64,000 bases of DNA from Oscheius dolichura (Eukaryota; Nematoda; Chromadorea; Rhabditida; Rhabditidae). The notes below the pieces were generated by a model. That model was given only the letters and a program-made list of their open reading frames with translations. It made no database searches and had not been told where the DNA came from. Below, piece by piece: positions 42,122 through 54,304 of the stretch (its first letter is position 1; each line of letters opens with the position of its first letter). The position numbers and the translations under genes were made by a program. Where the stretch lies: the NCBI GenBank assembly GCA_932521035.1, contig OW051492.1, forward strand, positions 3,224,001 to 3,288,000, written 5' to 3'.

Positions 42122-45100
42122 TCATTCCGTTTTCTTCTTCCTGCCGCTGTCCTCCTCTTCCTTCTCGTCCTGGCCTCCTCTCTTCTCCTTTTCTGCTGTC
42201 CTCCATCCGTCGTCCTCCTTGAACTCGCCCATCGGATGAGTTTTGGTGGTGGCGATAAGGAAGAAACTGTTCCAAATGGGGATGGCAATCAGACAGAGCA
42301 GGGAAAAGAGCCACGAGCCGAAGAGCATCTCATCTCGGAGAAGGCGAAGCACAGATGAGGATAGCTGAAGAAAAGAGAACTTTAAAAGGGGAAAGAAAGC
42401 CAAGTCGTACCAGTTGTACAATTCCTTCAATGGAAAAGATCAGCCGCCTCGGCTTGTATTCCAAGAATGGCTCCAACTGGACGAGGAACAGGAGATACAT
42501 GACGAAAGGATGGAGGACGAGGGCGGCCACCGCCTTTACAACTATCTGTCTCCTGAAAATGGGTTTATTTTAGAAGGAAGAGAGGGAGGAGACGTACCGA
42601 TCAGTGGTATGACGAGATGTGACTCGAAGAAAGAGCGGGATAGTCAACGCTGTGCAGATAAAAGCCAGGCCGAAGTTGAGCAGCGAGATGCTGAAGGCCG
42701 CCAGGGCAAATTCCAAATAGACGAGGAAACGGAACGACGGCAGCCAGCTTTGAATGTCACTGAAACTGAAAAGAATGCTTGTTTTTATAAATTAGAAAAA
42801 GAATAAAATGGATACCTGGGAAGGAAGAGACCCAACGGGGTGAGGAAGACGGCCAAGAGGCAGATCCTCTCCATCTCGGTGGCACTGTGATCGGTGAGGA
42901 AGCATCGCGTCAGGAGCCAGATGGCACCGCCATACAGATGAAAGATGAGCAGAGGAATGGGAATGGAGAACGACACCAGGCTGACCCATTCACGGTAGGC
43001 CTGAAAAAAAGAAATGAAGAAAATATGAAAAGTATTCGGCCATGTGACAGGGACAGCCAAGTTTCATGAGAAAGGTGGCATTCTACGCTATACTAGCGAG
43101 GACTAGAAGGCGATTCAAGGCACTCGTCCGGGAAGCCACGGATATTTTGGCTGGCAGATTTTTGGCATCCAACTTATCGTCCGAAGCCACCGGACTTTCT
43201 AGCGCCTCTACCACAAAATATCTCTCCACGGTGTCTCTACGGACGACGTCTTTCATGGTGACTTTCTAGAGAGATTGAGCTCTCCTTTGGCTTCTTTGGT
43301 AAGGCTTTGGAATTCGTTCAATTCCTAGAACTCTGGTAGCCATCCAGAGGGTCACTTTCTCCGAGGTACACCAAGGAGATCCGGCGGGTGTTCTACCGGG
43401 CCTCTCGTGTATTCAGCCGCTCCGTTTCCTTTGAAGCTCGCATTCCAGTTACAGTAGACGTTCCAGAAATCAAAAAATATGTTGAAAAGGCGGTAATCCA
43501 CTGGGGCCGTCGGAGGATCCATTCGTCCCGGATTTGACCACTGCGGAGGATGAACGAGGATTCCCCGTGTTCACTATCCATTTGTTTTGGCTTCCTCTTC
43601 CCAAAACGGGGATCTTTTTCTCCCATTTGAAAGAATAAACCAAGTAAGATCAAACAGGATACTCACAAAGAGGAGCAAAGGAACAGCGACGGCCATACAG
43701 GGCATGTAGTAGGCAATGGAGAGGAACAAATCCTCATTGACCAATATATACCTGAATACCAAATCTCTAAAAATAAATAAAATGCGCACATAAAGAAGCT
43801 CTGATGCAGCCGTTCCAGGACATTGTTCAGGGAGCGGGAGATGCCTTCGAGAAGTCGCATGGACTGGCCGAGATAGTTGGAGGAGGTCGGCGATAAGATG
43901 ATGGTCAGTCCCTGGAGGCCGTACTTGCCGAAGACGCTGTGAGGGCCTTCGATCGAGGTGAAAGCTTGGGTATAGACGGCTCGGAGGGGCATCAACAGGG
44001 GCCAGTCCTGTCCCGACTGGAAGAGCCTCAATTAGAAGAGCGAATAAAACAAGAGTAGCCACCTTCTGGTAGTCATAGACATCGTAGATGACCGTCTCCA
44101 GGTAGATTCCATGCTTGCCGGCTATTTTAACGACCGAGTTGAAGAGGTCCAAATTGGGCAGCTGGCCATTCAGCTGGTTCAGCTGGACCTTGAGACACTC
44201 CTTATGGGATCCAGAGACAGTCTTGGGCTTGGTGTTCTTGAGAACAATCCCGGCTATCAATGCTCCTCCATGAGCCGGCAACGGGTCTGAGACGATGGCC
44301 GGGTGGGGGACGAGGTGGTAGCGCGAGAGGAACGCATCCATTCCAACGGCGCCGCCATCAACAAACAGCACAAATATGTCACGGGCCCAGTAGACTTGCT
44401 CTGAAATAAGAAAAAATTAAGAAAAATCCGTCAAGGACGCCTAGGGCCTGTCGTCCCTCTTCTCGGCGGGGCATGCCTTCTGGTCGTTGGGGGCGTTGGG
44501 CGCAGGAACCCAAAGAAACACCCATTCCCCAAATCCTTGTAGACGATTTGCAGAAAAGGATGCTTTTAGCATATTTAGATGTCAAGAAAGGTGGTCTAGA
44601 GAAACTGCTGTTAATGAAGCGGGCAGGGGCCCGGGAAGCTGTCCCGCTTGCCGGCCCAAACTATCATTCACCGTGTGAAGGTGGCCACGAGCTCTTGATT
44701 GCTACAGAGTTCAAAAGAAATAGATGGACTAGTAAAAAATATATATCCAGGCTGGAGCAATATGGGCACCCCAGCAGAGCCGACCAGTTCTCATCCTGGA
44801 GGACTGCCCAGGAAGTCCAGGCGGTCATTGCGCTTTCCCATGGTGAAGATCACACGCTCTTTGGCATACTGTAGCTACTACACGGTGTCTCTCCTTTTGG
44901 AAAAGCGCCTGTCTGACTGGTCTTCTCCAGAAATGAGCCATACCAGCATGGACCTGTCTTCCAACCTTATGACCCGGTGCCGACCTGTCAAGATCTGTGG
45001 GACGACGGAATTTCAGGCGCTTTTGATAATTCTTTCAAAAAGGAAAGCAGCAAAAACGAAGGAAATGCCAACCTTTGGCAAAGGCGGCGTAGGCCATCAG

Positions 45101-45727
45101 CAGGGCCAGCGACTCCGGTCCAGTGTCAATTTCAACGGCGAGGAGCATGGCCTCGACTCCCGTGGCTCTTCGTGTCCTGATCACTCCGTAGACATTTTGA
45201 CCCGTTTTATTCTTAAAATAGACGGAGAAGTACAAAAAGAATACTAGAAACTAACCGTGGACATGAGGGAAACGGACCAATCTTGTTTAAAACAAGGAAT
45301 ACCCAAAGAGACGAAGATGGAGCAGATCTTCTCGTGGCGATCACTGTAAATAACGGGTTTTTAGAAGAATTTAAGCCGTTCTCAGTGAATTTAAAGGTCT
45401 ATTTTGGTAGAAATCTTACCTTTTTGAGGAGAAACTCTTCAAATATTCACTGAGGAGGCCGTTCTTGTCGAAGCGCTCGTCCACGAGGCCCGGCATGAAG
45501 GAGTGCTCGCTTATCCTGAAATTGGGGCAATTCTAGCCAAAATAATTGACCGACCTGGTATGTTCAGGCCGTATTCCCAAGTCGACAGGCAGCTGAAAGC
45601 CGATGATCTGGGCCGAGTAGGCGAGGGCGGCCACATAGACGAGGATGGAGCAGGTGCCCGTCTTCCGGAGGACCTTCTGCAGCAGGGGATGCCTCTTCGA
45701 CGTCATCCGATCCATTGAAGAACGCAT
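42122..45727 (-). CDS. gpaa1: GPI transamidase subunit GAA1/GPAA1
   Basis: Subunit of the ER GPI-transamidase complex that attaches GPI anchors to proteins; GAA1 carries an M28-peptidase-like lumenal domain and seven or so membrane helices. Exons on the minus strand run from MRSSMDRMTSKRHPLLQKV (start 45727) and a first helix (CSILVYVAALAYSA) through LRPEHT-type N-terminal text, SDRHEKICSIFVSLGIP and TRRATGVEAMLLAVE. Then come QVYWARDIFVLFVDGG, LNGQLPNLDLFNSVVK, NNVLERLHQSFF and multiple helices, with an acidic/Lys-rich tail ending KKKTE at TGA 42122-42124. Two introns are long (about 665 bases at 43.0-43.67 kb, about 675 at 44.4-45.08 kb). I checked phase across the 3' half, and it holds (LLLF to AYREW). 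Alternative upstream ATGs in frame exist, but the chosen start matches the usual length before the first helix. Confidence 0.94.
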
Positions 45728-47028
45728 TGTGAAAGCGTCTTCTGTGGATTTTGGACAAGATGCCGGACGAGTCTGAATCAGATTGAGACATGTCCGGGCG
45801 CGTTTACCGGCAGGCCGGGTCAAGCAAACAAGCCGGGAAGAAGAAATCGACAGGATTGGACAGGACCGCTGGGAGATAAGGGAAAACAGTGTTTCGAGAG
45901 CTTTTACCACAAAACAAACTTCCCATTTTCATGAAGTTACTCCTTTTCCGGAGATTTAGGATTCTCTCCCCGGGGCACTACCTCATCCTCCCTCCTCCCT
46001 CCCTGAACCAATGGTCCCCTATCAACAGGAAGTTCCCCCAATTAGACGGCCTTCCGAGAGCCGTTTTCAGAGAAAAGGGGAAAGAGACCATCGAATAAAA
46101 GGCTCTGTTCCCTGTATCCGGCCGACTAGCCTTACCCAATGGCCGTCCAGGGGCCAGGGTCCAATATTCACCCGGGAAGGGAGATCGTCCCTGCACTTTT
46201 CTGATAGCCCGGAACTCCAGCCGACCAGTCTAGAAAAATATCCGGGAAGTGTCATCAGGTACCCATAGATTCCCTGGCCACCCTGCTGCGCAGAGCTTTG
46301 AACGGGGCACAGGGCCTGGTTGACGGGAGGATCCCAGAACATTCCATAGAGTAACTTTTATGGATTGAAAAGATGTCCGAACACCATTGGGGGAGCCTAC
46401 TGCAAGTCAAAATCTACCACAAAAGCCAAAAATATTGAGAGGCCGTGCCCTTTGGCTGTCCTCCTCCTCGAATGCGGCTCTAGGAAAGCTCCTCCGAGTC
46501 CTGAAGGCCACACACCTCCCCGAGCGGTTCTAACTCTACTCCCAGTATTTCCACAGTTCCCTTGCAAAGATACGGGTCTCTGAACTCTTGTAAACTGCAA
46601 GCAGTTCAAAAAGGGAGAAAGTGTTGGACGAAAGTGGTGAGCAAGCGAGAGGACGACGCGATCTCCCCTATCCTCTCGCTTTGCCCCCAAATTAGAATGA
46701 ATTTCGAAATTGTTCCTCCCGGTTTAACATATTCTCCAGGTTAAAAGCCATATTTTGTGCTTTCGAATGGCCGGGTTTGGCTGCGTATCAAACGGGTTAC
46801 ACGGGTCGGGGGAGAGTCAGAGAAGCGGCGGGTCGCCTTTCTGCCTCTCTGACGCTAACTCCATGCGACGCGTCTCGTTAGTCAATTTTTCTATCTTTTC
46901 GAAATATTTTATTATTTGTTCATCGCCGTTCTGTTGCTGCCTCTTTTCTCTTCGTTTATTTTATGTTTCTATATCGGCGCCATTTTTTAAGGGTTCGAAT
47001 TAGGTTCCAGTTTGATTGCGGCCCAAAA
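45728..47028. other. Divergent intergenic region GPAA1 / VAP
   Basis: 1.3 kb between divergent starts, so it holds both promoters and 5' UTRs. GC-rich with short overlapping frames but no domain. A TTCCAG acceptor-like site at about 47004-47009 lies about 20 bases before the VAP ATG. Confidence 0.45.
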
Positions 47029-48872
47029 ATGTCCGATGGAAAGCCGGCTCAGGTTCTACAAATCGATCCTCCTCGCGAATTAACATTCACCGGTAAGTTG
47101 ATCACTTTTAAAAAGATCTTAAAAATCGAGAGAGTTATTGATTTTTTGGGATAAAAACAAATCGAAACCCCGCCCGTTGGAATTATTCGAAAATGAGGGA
47201 GCCATTCGAAATAGCCGGGGCTCCACGGGGCGGCGCGCGTCTATTCGAAACTTTTAGTCGGGATAGCACTCGAAATTCTTTAATTTCTTTATATTTTTGG
47301 CATTTCCCCATAGCCAACATGATTATATTTCTTCTAAAAATAGAAAAAAGTTTAATAACCTCCTGTTTTTCCTAAAAGGGCTGCTTTACTCCCTTACTCT
47401 ATTAGTTTCTAGCCGAATTTTTCGAATTACTACGGTAGGAGATGGAGAAATCTTATTTTAAAAACGACTTCGAACTATATTTTAATATATAAACTCGTTC
47501 GCTTCAGGACCCTTTACCGATGTAGTGAATTCGAGCCTGAATCTCCGAAATCCCTCGGACCGATTTGTCTGTTTCAAAGTCAAGACGACAGCTCCCAAAC
47601 AGTACTGTGTCCGACCCAATTCAGGTATTCTTTACCCCCTATTTTATTCGTATTTCCCTCCTCTTTTAGGTATTCTTGGTCCCGGCCAGAATAAGACGAT
47701 TACGGTCATGCTCCAGCCCCTGGAAGGCGCCAACCCGTCGGAGGTCGGCCGCCATAAATTCATGGTTCAGACGTGTTATGCCCCCTCGGGAGAGGTCGAC
47801 CTCGACGCTATTTGGAAGGTACTGTAGCCATTTAAAGATGAAAAGTGTCCTTTATAGACTGTCGAACAGAACCAACTGATGTTCAGCAAACTGATGGTCG
47901 TCTTCGAGAATGCCCGTAATAATGGAACGAACCAATACGCCCGGGAGGAGACACCCGCCGCCATACAGTACTCCAGGTTGGCTATCTTCCCTTCTTTTTA
48001 TTAATTAAAGAAGATATTCCAGTCCATCTGCCTCGATCCCCTCGACGAAATCCATCGACTCCGGCCATGGATCAGGCGCTGACCTGGACTCCCAGCTGCG
48101 GTCTGAAATGGAACAGAGGAAGAAAATAGAAAACGAGAAGAACGTACTGACCAAGGAGATTCAGGAACTATTCAAGGTTCATATTTATTCCGTTTAAAAG
48201 CTACTGTGCCAGGCACAGGCCTTGAATTATGGGACGATCTGGGAGCAGGGGTCCAAACGGCCCAGGACCTGGCCAAGACGAGGGAAACCCACACATAGAA
48301 TCCTTGAGCCCAGGGGCAAACCTTCCTGAACGTTTACTAAGTGGTACAGAAGTAACAAAAGCCATCCTCCTGCCGTTTGGAAGAGGTACTCCAAAAATCA
48401 CGTGCAGCGGCCGGTCAGCTTTCCCCTCAAAATTCCTGGCCAAGGTCCAAAGTGCCGGGATCATCCATAAACTTTTTGAAGTTTGCAAGGGGTTCTATAA
48501 GTTAATTGAAAGATACACCTACTTTTTATATCAAAATATCTCGGATACTGTATAATCAAAATGCCCTGAAGAGGATGCCGTGGGATAAGCAATCACCAAG
48601 ACAGCTGGAACCTGCCAAGGGGCAATTTGGGATGCCTGTTCTCGGCAATTGCCCTTTTTGGGATCCGATCAATTCCCTCAGTTTTTTAAAACGTACAGTA
48701 TCGATTTTTATCGAAAGTCCCCCTCATTCTCCCCGTTTTTCAGAAGAACGCCAAGCTACAGCAGGATGCCGAGCGAAGCAGCCTGGCCGAGGTCGGCGTG
48801 CCCACGATCCAGGTCATCCTAGCCACGATTGCTGCCTTGCTGCTCGGATTGATCATTGGCAGACTCTTCTAA
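47029..48872 (+). CDS. vpr-1-like: VAMP-associated protein (VAP-A/B)
   Basis: ER tail-anchored protein that binds FFAT motifs of lipid-transfer proteins at membrane contact sites; in worms the MSP domain can also be secreted as a ligand. The N-terminal MSP domain reads [51 protein letters not shown] and [14 protein letters not shown], with the FFAT-contacting [13 protein letters not shown] stretch intact. A Ser-rich linker and a coiled coil ([20 protein letters not shown]) follow, then the tail anchor [20 protein letters not shown]. The stop is TAA 48870-48872. A 560-base intron precedes the last exon. eIF4A3 starts about 395 bases downstream on the same strand. Confidence 0.96.
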
Positions 48873-49266
48873 CTGCCCAGCTGTCCACCCCCGGTACTTT
48901 CCCCTCCACCATGCGGCTATCTTTGGTTTCCATCCATCCATCCACATCCTTCCTTTCCACCCACCCACCCCTAAAACAAAAAAGCACCATATCAGATATA
49001 ATTTGATAATTTATTGTATTGAGTAGAGAGGAGAGTGGACGTGACTTGGTGCATCATGTTCTCTGTATAATTTAAATACCTAGTGATTCCCCGGGTTGTC
49101 ACCCGACGGCCCCCGTCCCCTTTGTACAATTAAATATTTCGAGTATTACTCTGTACTTATTCCTCTCTCTTTTTTATCAGTTTACCCTGATATTATCTCA
49201 ATCCTACTGTATTTTATAGTGTAATTTGTCTAATTTCTCGCTTCAGATACAGTAGCCCCCAGCATA
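48873..49266. other. Spacer VAP / eIF4A3
   Basis: 3' UTR of VAP with CCAT and CACC tandem stretches (about 48940-48972), AATTAAA-like signals, and a CTTCAG acceptor about 20 bases before the eIF4A3 ATG. The distance fits an intercistronic spacer. Confidence 0.45.
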
Positions 49267-51533
49267 ATGTCAACTAAGAGAAGAAATATCGAGCCGACGG
49301 CGGAGGACCTCTCCCAGATCGAGTTCGAAACCTCAGAAGATGTCGAAATCACCCCGACTTTCGATGGAATGGGCCTCAGGTATCCTCCTTTCTGGTTAAA
49401 ATGAATAATAAATTATAGGGACGATCTCCTCCGAGGTGTCTATTCCTACGGGTTCGAGAAGCCATCGGCCATCCAGCAGCGAGCCATTAAGCCCGTCCTC
49501 AAGGGAAGGGATGTCATTGCCCAGGCTCAATCTGGTAGGGCATCCCCTACAAAATAAAGACAAATTAATTCCAGGTACCGGTAAGACGGCCACCTTCTCG
49601 ATCTCCGTCCTCCAGTCCCTGGACACCCAAGTCCGAGAGACCCAGGCCCTCGTCCTCTCCCCTACCCGCGAGTTGGCCCTCCAGATCCAGAAGGTAGGCG
49701 GATGACGGCCGTCTCTCTATAATTCTCCCTTTCCAGGTTATTCTGGCCCTTGGAGACTATATGAACGTCCAGTGCCATGCCTGTATCGGAGGAACAAACA
49801 TCGGAGAAGACATCCGCAAGCTGGACTATGGACAGCATGTCGTACGTTTTTCTTCCACTTTTTGGGGGGAGCAATAGGAGAAGGACAGCCTAGACTACAG
49901 TACAAAAGCCAGCCAGCCGAAAGAGTTCAAGAAAAGGCGGGAAAAGAGGACAATCCATAAATTTGCCTTTCTATAGTAATCCTAAACCCAGTAGGCCATC
50001 TTCCACGGGGAAAAATTAGACGAAGCCATTCGAAAATTGGGGTAAACCCCCGAAAACTGGCAGAGTAACTGTACGGGGAAGAAGGATCTGTAGGGCGGAG
50101 GGACAGTCATTTTAAAGAGGACAAGACGGATGCCATAACCCCCCTTTTGCTGTTGAATGGCCCTCCTTTTTTCCCATTTGTAGCTATGGATGCAGCCCAA
50201 AGCGTCTCTTGAGGGCCTTCCGGGATGCGGGGGAGATCAGTCCATTATTTACCGGAAGGGGAGGATGAGATGAAGCAAGAATATATATTGTCCTTTTTGA
50301 AATCTAATAGTATATGGTAGAATAATTAAAAATTTGAGTTTTCCAGGTCTCCGGAACTCCCGGCCGTGTCTTCGACATGATCCGCCGCCGCAATCTCCGT
50401 ACCCGTTCGATCAAGATGCTCGTCCTCGACGAGGCCGACGAGATGTTGAACAAGGGATTCAAGGAGCAGATCTACGACATCTACCGCTACCTGCCTCCTG
50501 GTGCCCAGGTCGTCCTCCTTTCGGCCACTCTGCCCCACGAAATCCTCGAGATGACCAGTAAATTCATGACAGATCCCGTTCGTATCCTCGTCAAACGTGA
50601 TGAGTTGACATTAGAAGGAATCAAACAGGTTTGTATGGGGGAATAGTAAAAAAACTGAATTGGGGTGGGGGATTTTCAGCATTGTAGACTTCTAAAAATG
50701 AGCCGCTTTTAATATCCAATCCTTATTTCTTCTTTTCTAAGAGATTCTATTCGAGTTTGATAACAAGTTCCAAGCAGGAAAACTGCTGATCAAGCGATTC
50801 CTGCTTGGTAAAGCTTGATAATCGCTCAACTCTTGTGTAGTCTTATCAATTCTGCATATTTTGCACCAAAATATCATAAAAATGTCCAATTCTCCTATAA
50901 AAAATCAGAAATAAGGGTAAAAAGCAAAATATAAATAAATAAAAAGGGGAAAATAATATAATCCATTTCAGTTCTTCGTTTCTGTCGATCGCGAGGAATG
51001 GAAATTCGACACATTGATTGATCTCTACGACACATTGACCATCACACAGGCTGTGTTGTTCTGTAACACTCGCAGAAAGGTAGATATTCCCAGCCAAATT
51101 GAAAAATAGAAGAATAATTATAGGTCGAATGGTTGGCTGAAAAAATGAAGGAAGCTAACTTTACCGTTTCCTCAATGCACGGAGATATGGAACAGAAAGA
51201 TCGTGAACAGATCATGAAGGACTTCCGAGGAGGCAGCAGTCGAGTTCTGATTACCACCGATGTCTGGGCTCGTGGTCTCGATGTGCCGCAAGTATCCCTC
51301 GTAATCAATTATGATCTCCCCAACAATCGTAATTTACAAATCTAAAAAATAGAAAAACAACCTGTTTAGGTGAGTTGTACATCCACAGAATCGGTCGCTC
51401 GGGTCGTTTCGGACGTAAGGGTGTGGCCATCAATTTTGTGAAGCAAGACGATGTTCGCATTCTTCGCGACATTGAGCAGTACTACTCGACGCAGATCGAC
51501 GAGATGCCGATGAACATCGCCGACATGATCTAA
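49267..51533 (+). CDS. eif4a3: DEAD-box helicase eIF4A3 (exon junction complex)
   Basis: RNA-clamping ATPase at the core of the exon junction complex, marking spliced mRNA for export and nonsense-mediated decay. Motifs in order are [14 protein letters not shown] (Q motif), [11 protein letters not shown] (Walker A), [11 protein letters not shown] (Ia), GTPGRV (Ib), [10 protein letters not shown] (DEAD), SATLP (III), [10 protein letters not shown] (IV), [16 protein letters not shown] (V) and [14 protein letters not shown] (VI). The ending [15 protein letters not shown] is diagnostic of the eIF4A family. [18 protein letters not shown] at the N-terminus and the [20 protein letters not shown] segment favour eIF4A3 over eIF4A1/2. 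About ten exons; two introns of about 500 and 340 bases are longer than usual. No lesions. Confidence 0.96.
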
Positions 51534-51989
51534 GGAGAACGCCGGTCTCCCCACACCCACCACGATCTTATAATTGTTACCTTGTTCTTATTTTTTATTC
51601 TCCTCGCTACACTCATTGTTATTTCTTCTACTTTTATTTATATTTACTCGTTGGTAAAATAAAAATAAACCAGTTGTAGAGCAATAGAAATTTTGACGGG
51701 TTTTGACAAATTTGGTATATCTTTGCCGCCTCTTTTTTCTGTCCTCCAAATTTAGCTTGTTGCCACGCAGTGAAAAGAGCATAATTTTATCAAATTTCCA
51801 TATAGTTATACGGAGCAATAGCATCAATTAGTCGCGTTGAATTCTAGAGAAGTCAACAAAGCATACGCTTGGAAGGCGCCTACCGCCTCGCCGATCAATA
51901 CGCACTCATTAGCCGGCTTTTCTTTTGTATTTTCTTATCTTACAAATGTCATCTTTTTATTTATATCGAATGCTTTTCAGAATGCTAGA
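51534..51989. other. Spacer eIF4A3 / DHHC gene
   Basis: About 450 bases with the poly(A) region of eIF4A3 (AATAAA near 51658). A TTTTCAG acceptor lies nine bases before the next ATG. No gene of its own. Confidence 0.45.
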
Positions 51990-53379
51990 ATGAGGGAAAA
52001 GACACAGTGTTGCGGAAGGAAGTGGTGCGTGGGAGATCCATGCGGAATCGTCTGTGCTGTTATTACTTGGTATGTCCATTTTTTACATTATTTGTTCTAT
52101 TTTGTCTGTTATTTGTTTAAAAAAACGGTGTTTGTATAATATTTTGATGTATTTAGATAGAAAGAAAGGCAGCAGCTTTATTATTTGTAAAAAAAACCAT
52201 CAAGCTTCTGTTTTCTGTGAATTTTTGTTTAGTACCCGATAAAAACTAGTTTTACAATATTTTTAGCATGTTTATTTTTCATTTTGATAATGAAAGAATG
52301 AATAGATTTACGAAATTTAGTAGAGCAATATGGAGATTCACATTTGTTTGATTTTATAATGCGTTTATTACAGGATTCTGCTTCTTTATGGACAAGCATG
52401 CGTTTGCTTGGTGATGATATCCTCCTATGACGAATACACCATTCACACGATAATAAACTTCATAGTTTTTGAGTCACTTACCATCTTGGCGTTTATCAGC
52501 CATCTAAAAGTAAGTTTTCTTTGATTTTTATCTTAAAAAAAACTGTTGTTTCATCCAGCGTTGTTTGTTTCAGACAATGTTTACTGATCCTGGAGCAGTA
52601 CCGAAAGGAACTGCAACAGAAGAACATATACAACGGATAATGGCCGGAGATCAGTCACAAGTTGTTTATAAATGCAACAAATGCTGCACGATAAAGCCAG
52701 AAAGGGCTCATCATTGTTCGGTACGTGGATTTTTATGAATGACACTACTAGTTTCTAACAATTTAGCTATTTTGTTATTGTTATTTCCAGGTGTGTGAAC
52801 GTTGCATTCGCCGTATGGATCATCACTGTCCCTGGGTCAATAACTGCGTCGGTGAGAGTAACCAAAAGTTCTTCGTCCTATTCACGGTAATATTCATTTT
52901 TCCTACCGTTCAATAATATTTTTTAGCTATATATAGGCGTACTCTCAATACATGCTCTCTATTGGGGTGTTTGGCAGTTCGTCCTATGTGTAAATAATGA
53001 GTGGACTAGATGCAGCTCTTTGGGTCCTCCAGGAACCACAGTGTTATTAGTAAGCATGTTTTTTATTCGTTCATAATATTTATTTTTAGCTTTTGCTTTT
53101 ATTTGAAGCAATACTTTTCTCAATTTTCACTATGGTTATGTTCGGCACGCAGATCTCAGCAATTTGCTCAGACGAATCGACAATTGACTCACTGCAAAAG
53201 TATGTTCTCTTTTTATTTTTAAAGTTTATTTTAATTATTTCAGAAAAGGAGAATCTCGAGAACGTAACGACGGTTGGAAAAACCTGCAGTATATTTTTGG
53301 CGGACCGCTTGGTATCCATTGGCTCAACCCTCTAGTCGACCCATTTTTTTCCAAACCTGGATTTGAATATTCCGTGTAA
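51990..53379 (+). CDS. dhhc-like: DHHC palmitoyltransferase, ZDHHC3/7-like
   Basis: Integral membrane S-acyltransferase of the Golgi type. The start [19 protein letters not shown] precedes a first helix (GIVCAVITW, continuing [15 protein letters not shown] after a 300-base intron). Then come a second helix, the conserved [12 protein letters not shown] (DPG motif), [38 protein letters not shown] (the catalytic DHHC with zinc Cys), two more helices, and [16 protein letters not shown]. The end is [11 protein letters not shown] at TAA 53377-53379; ZDHHC3/7 likewise end in a short YxxV tail. All catalytic and structural Cys/His are present. Upstream ATG at 51982 closes at once and is not used. It is third in a co-oriented row with VAP and eIF4A3. 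Confidence 0.95.
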
Positions 53380-54304
53380 CCTCAAACCCCCTAACACTAA
53401 TCTTATCTCTGGCTACTCAAGTTACTTTATATTTTTTTTCCGAGGTATATTTAATTAACGGTAAGTGACGATCAAATTGTTTTAAAACACGGGTAAAAAG
53501 CTTTCTTTTGTATGTATGCATAAATTATTGTCCAGAGTCGATCAAGTTTACCACAGTTCTTGTTTCTTTCTTTGTTTGTTTACTTGTTTAGGTGATTGCT
53601 TTGGAATTGTAGAAATAGAAATACTAATGGCTAATTTCCGGAAATCTACCGGTTTTTTTCTAAATTGAGCTTACCCCAAAAACGCCGCGATAATCTCGAA
53701 GTCTGTCCACAATTCCAGTGGATATATGGACCTCAGAGGATGCTAGCCTGTGGGAGACCGCCACTCCTCCAAAATCTCGAAATTTCGAGACCATACCAAG
53801 GATGGTTTCCACTTTCATCCAATGCTTGAGGTAATCTCCCACGCAATTTACCCTAACAGAATATCAGAATGCCCTCAGCGGTCCTTTTCTTTGACGTATT
53901 TCGGCCCCAAATATAAGCAAGAATGAGAAAAGAATTATTAGAAAGTTAGAGAAAAAACATCATAACCAATCAGGCTACTGGGCGCAGTTTGATAGAAATC
54001 GGGGGAGATATGCACTACTCGGCTACACATTTCCATTAAACAAGATTTTTACTATGGATTAGAGCGGTGTTCTGATGCCACAGCGATGCCACTACAGTGA
54101 TGCCCACCTCATTGAAACATGTTTAGCCTGACTATTTTATAAATATTCATTCTCGAGTACATCCCAAAGACCGAGGGGGCCGGCGGGCGAGATGTATGCT
54201 TCTACAAGCACCGCCAATGGGCGGACTCAGCTCCAATCTCTGTTCGGTCGGGTCCGCTTGTCCTCTTCTGAATAACACAACTACGGTATTTATTTTTATC
54301 AATT
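53380..54304. other. Intergenic with fragment of KCTD gene
   Basis: 3' UTR of the DHHC gene, then a GC-mixed region with one repeat copy (listed separately). From 54130 to 54290 the sequence is GC-rich and non-coding as far as I can see. Confidence 0.4.
53686..53770 (+). repeat. Dispersed copy of the KCTD gene's last exon end
   Basis: About 85 bases matching 56407-56492 at roughly 90 percent or better by eye, same orientation. They include CACAATTCCAGTGGATATAT and the stop region plus 3' flank (CGCCACTCCTCC). Small indels destroy the frame (ATAATCTCGAAG for ATAATTTCCAAG; GCCTGTGGGAG for GACCTGGGGAG). Confidence 0.85.

Noticed and set aside
44473-45247. Plus-strand frames of 133 and 182 codons
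   Set aside because: They lie antisense to GPAA1 exons and its long intron; no independent support.
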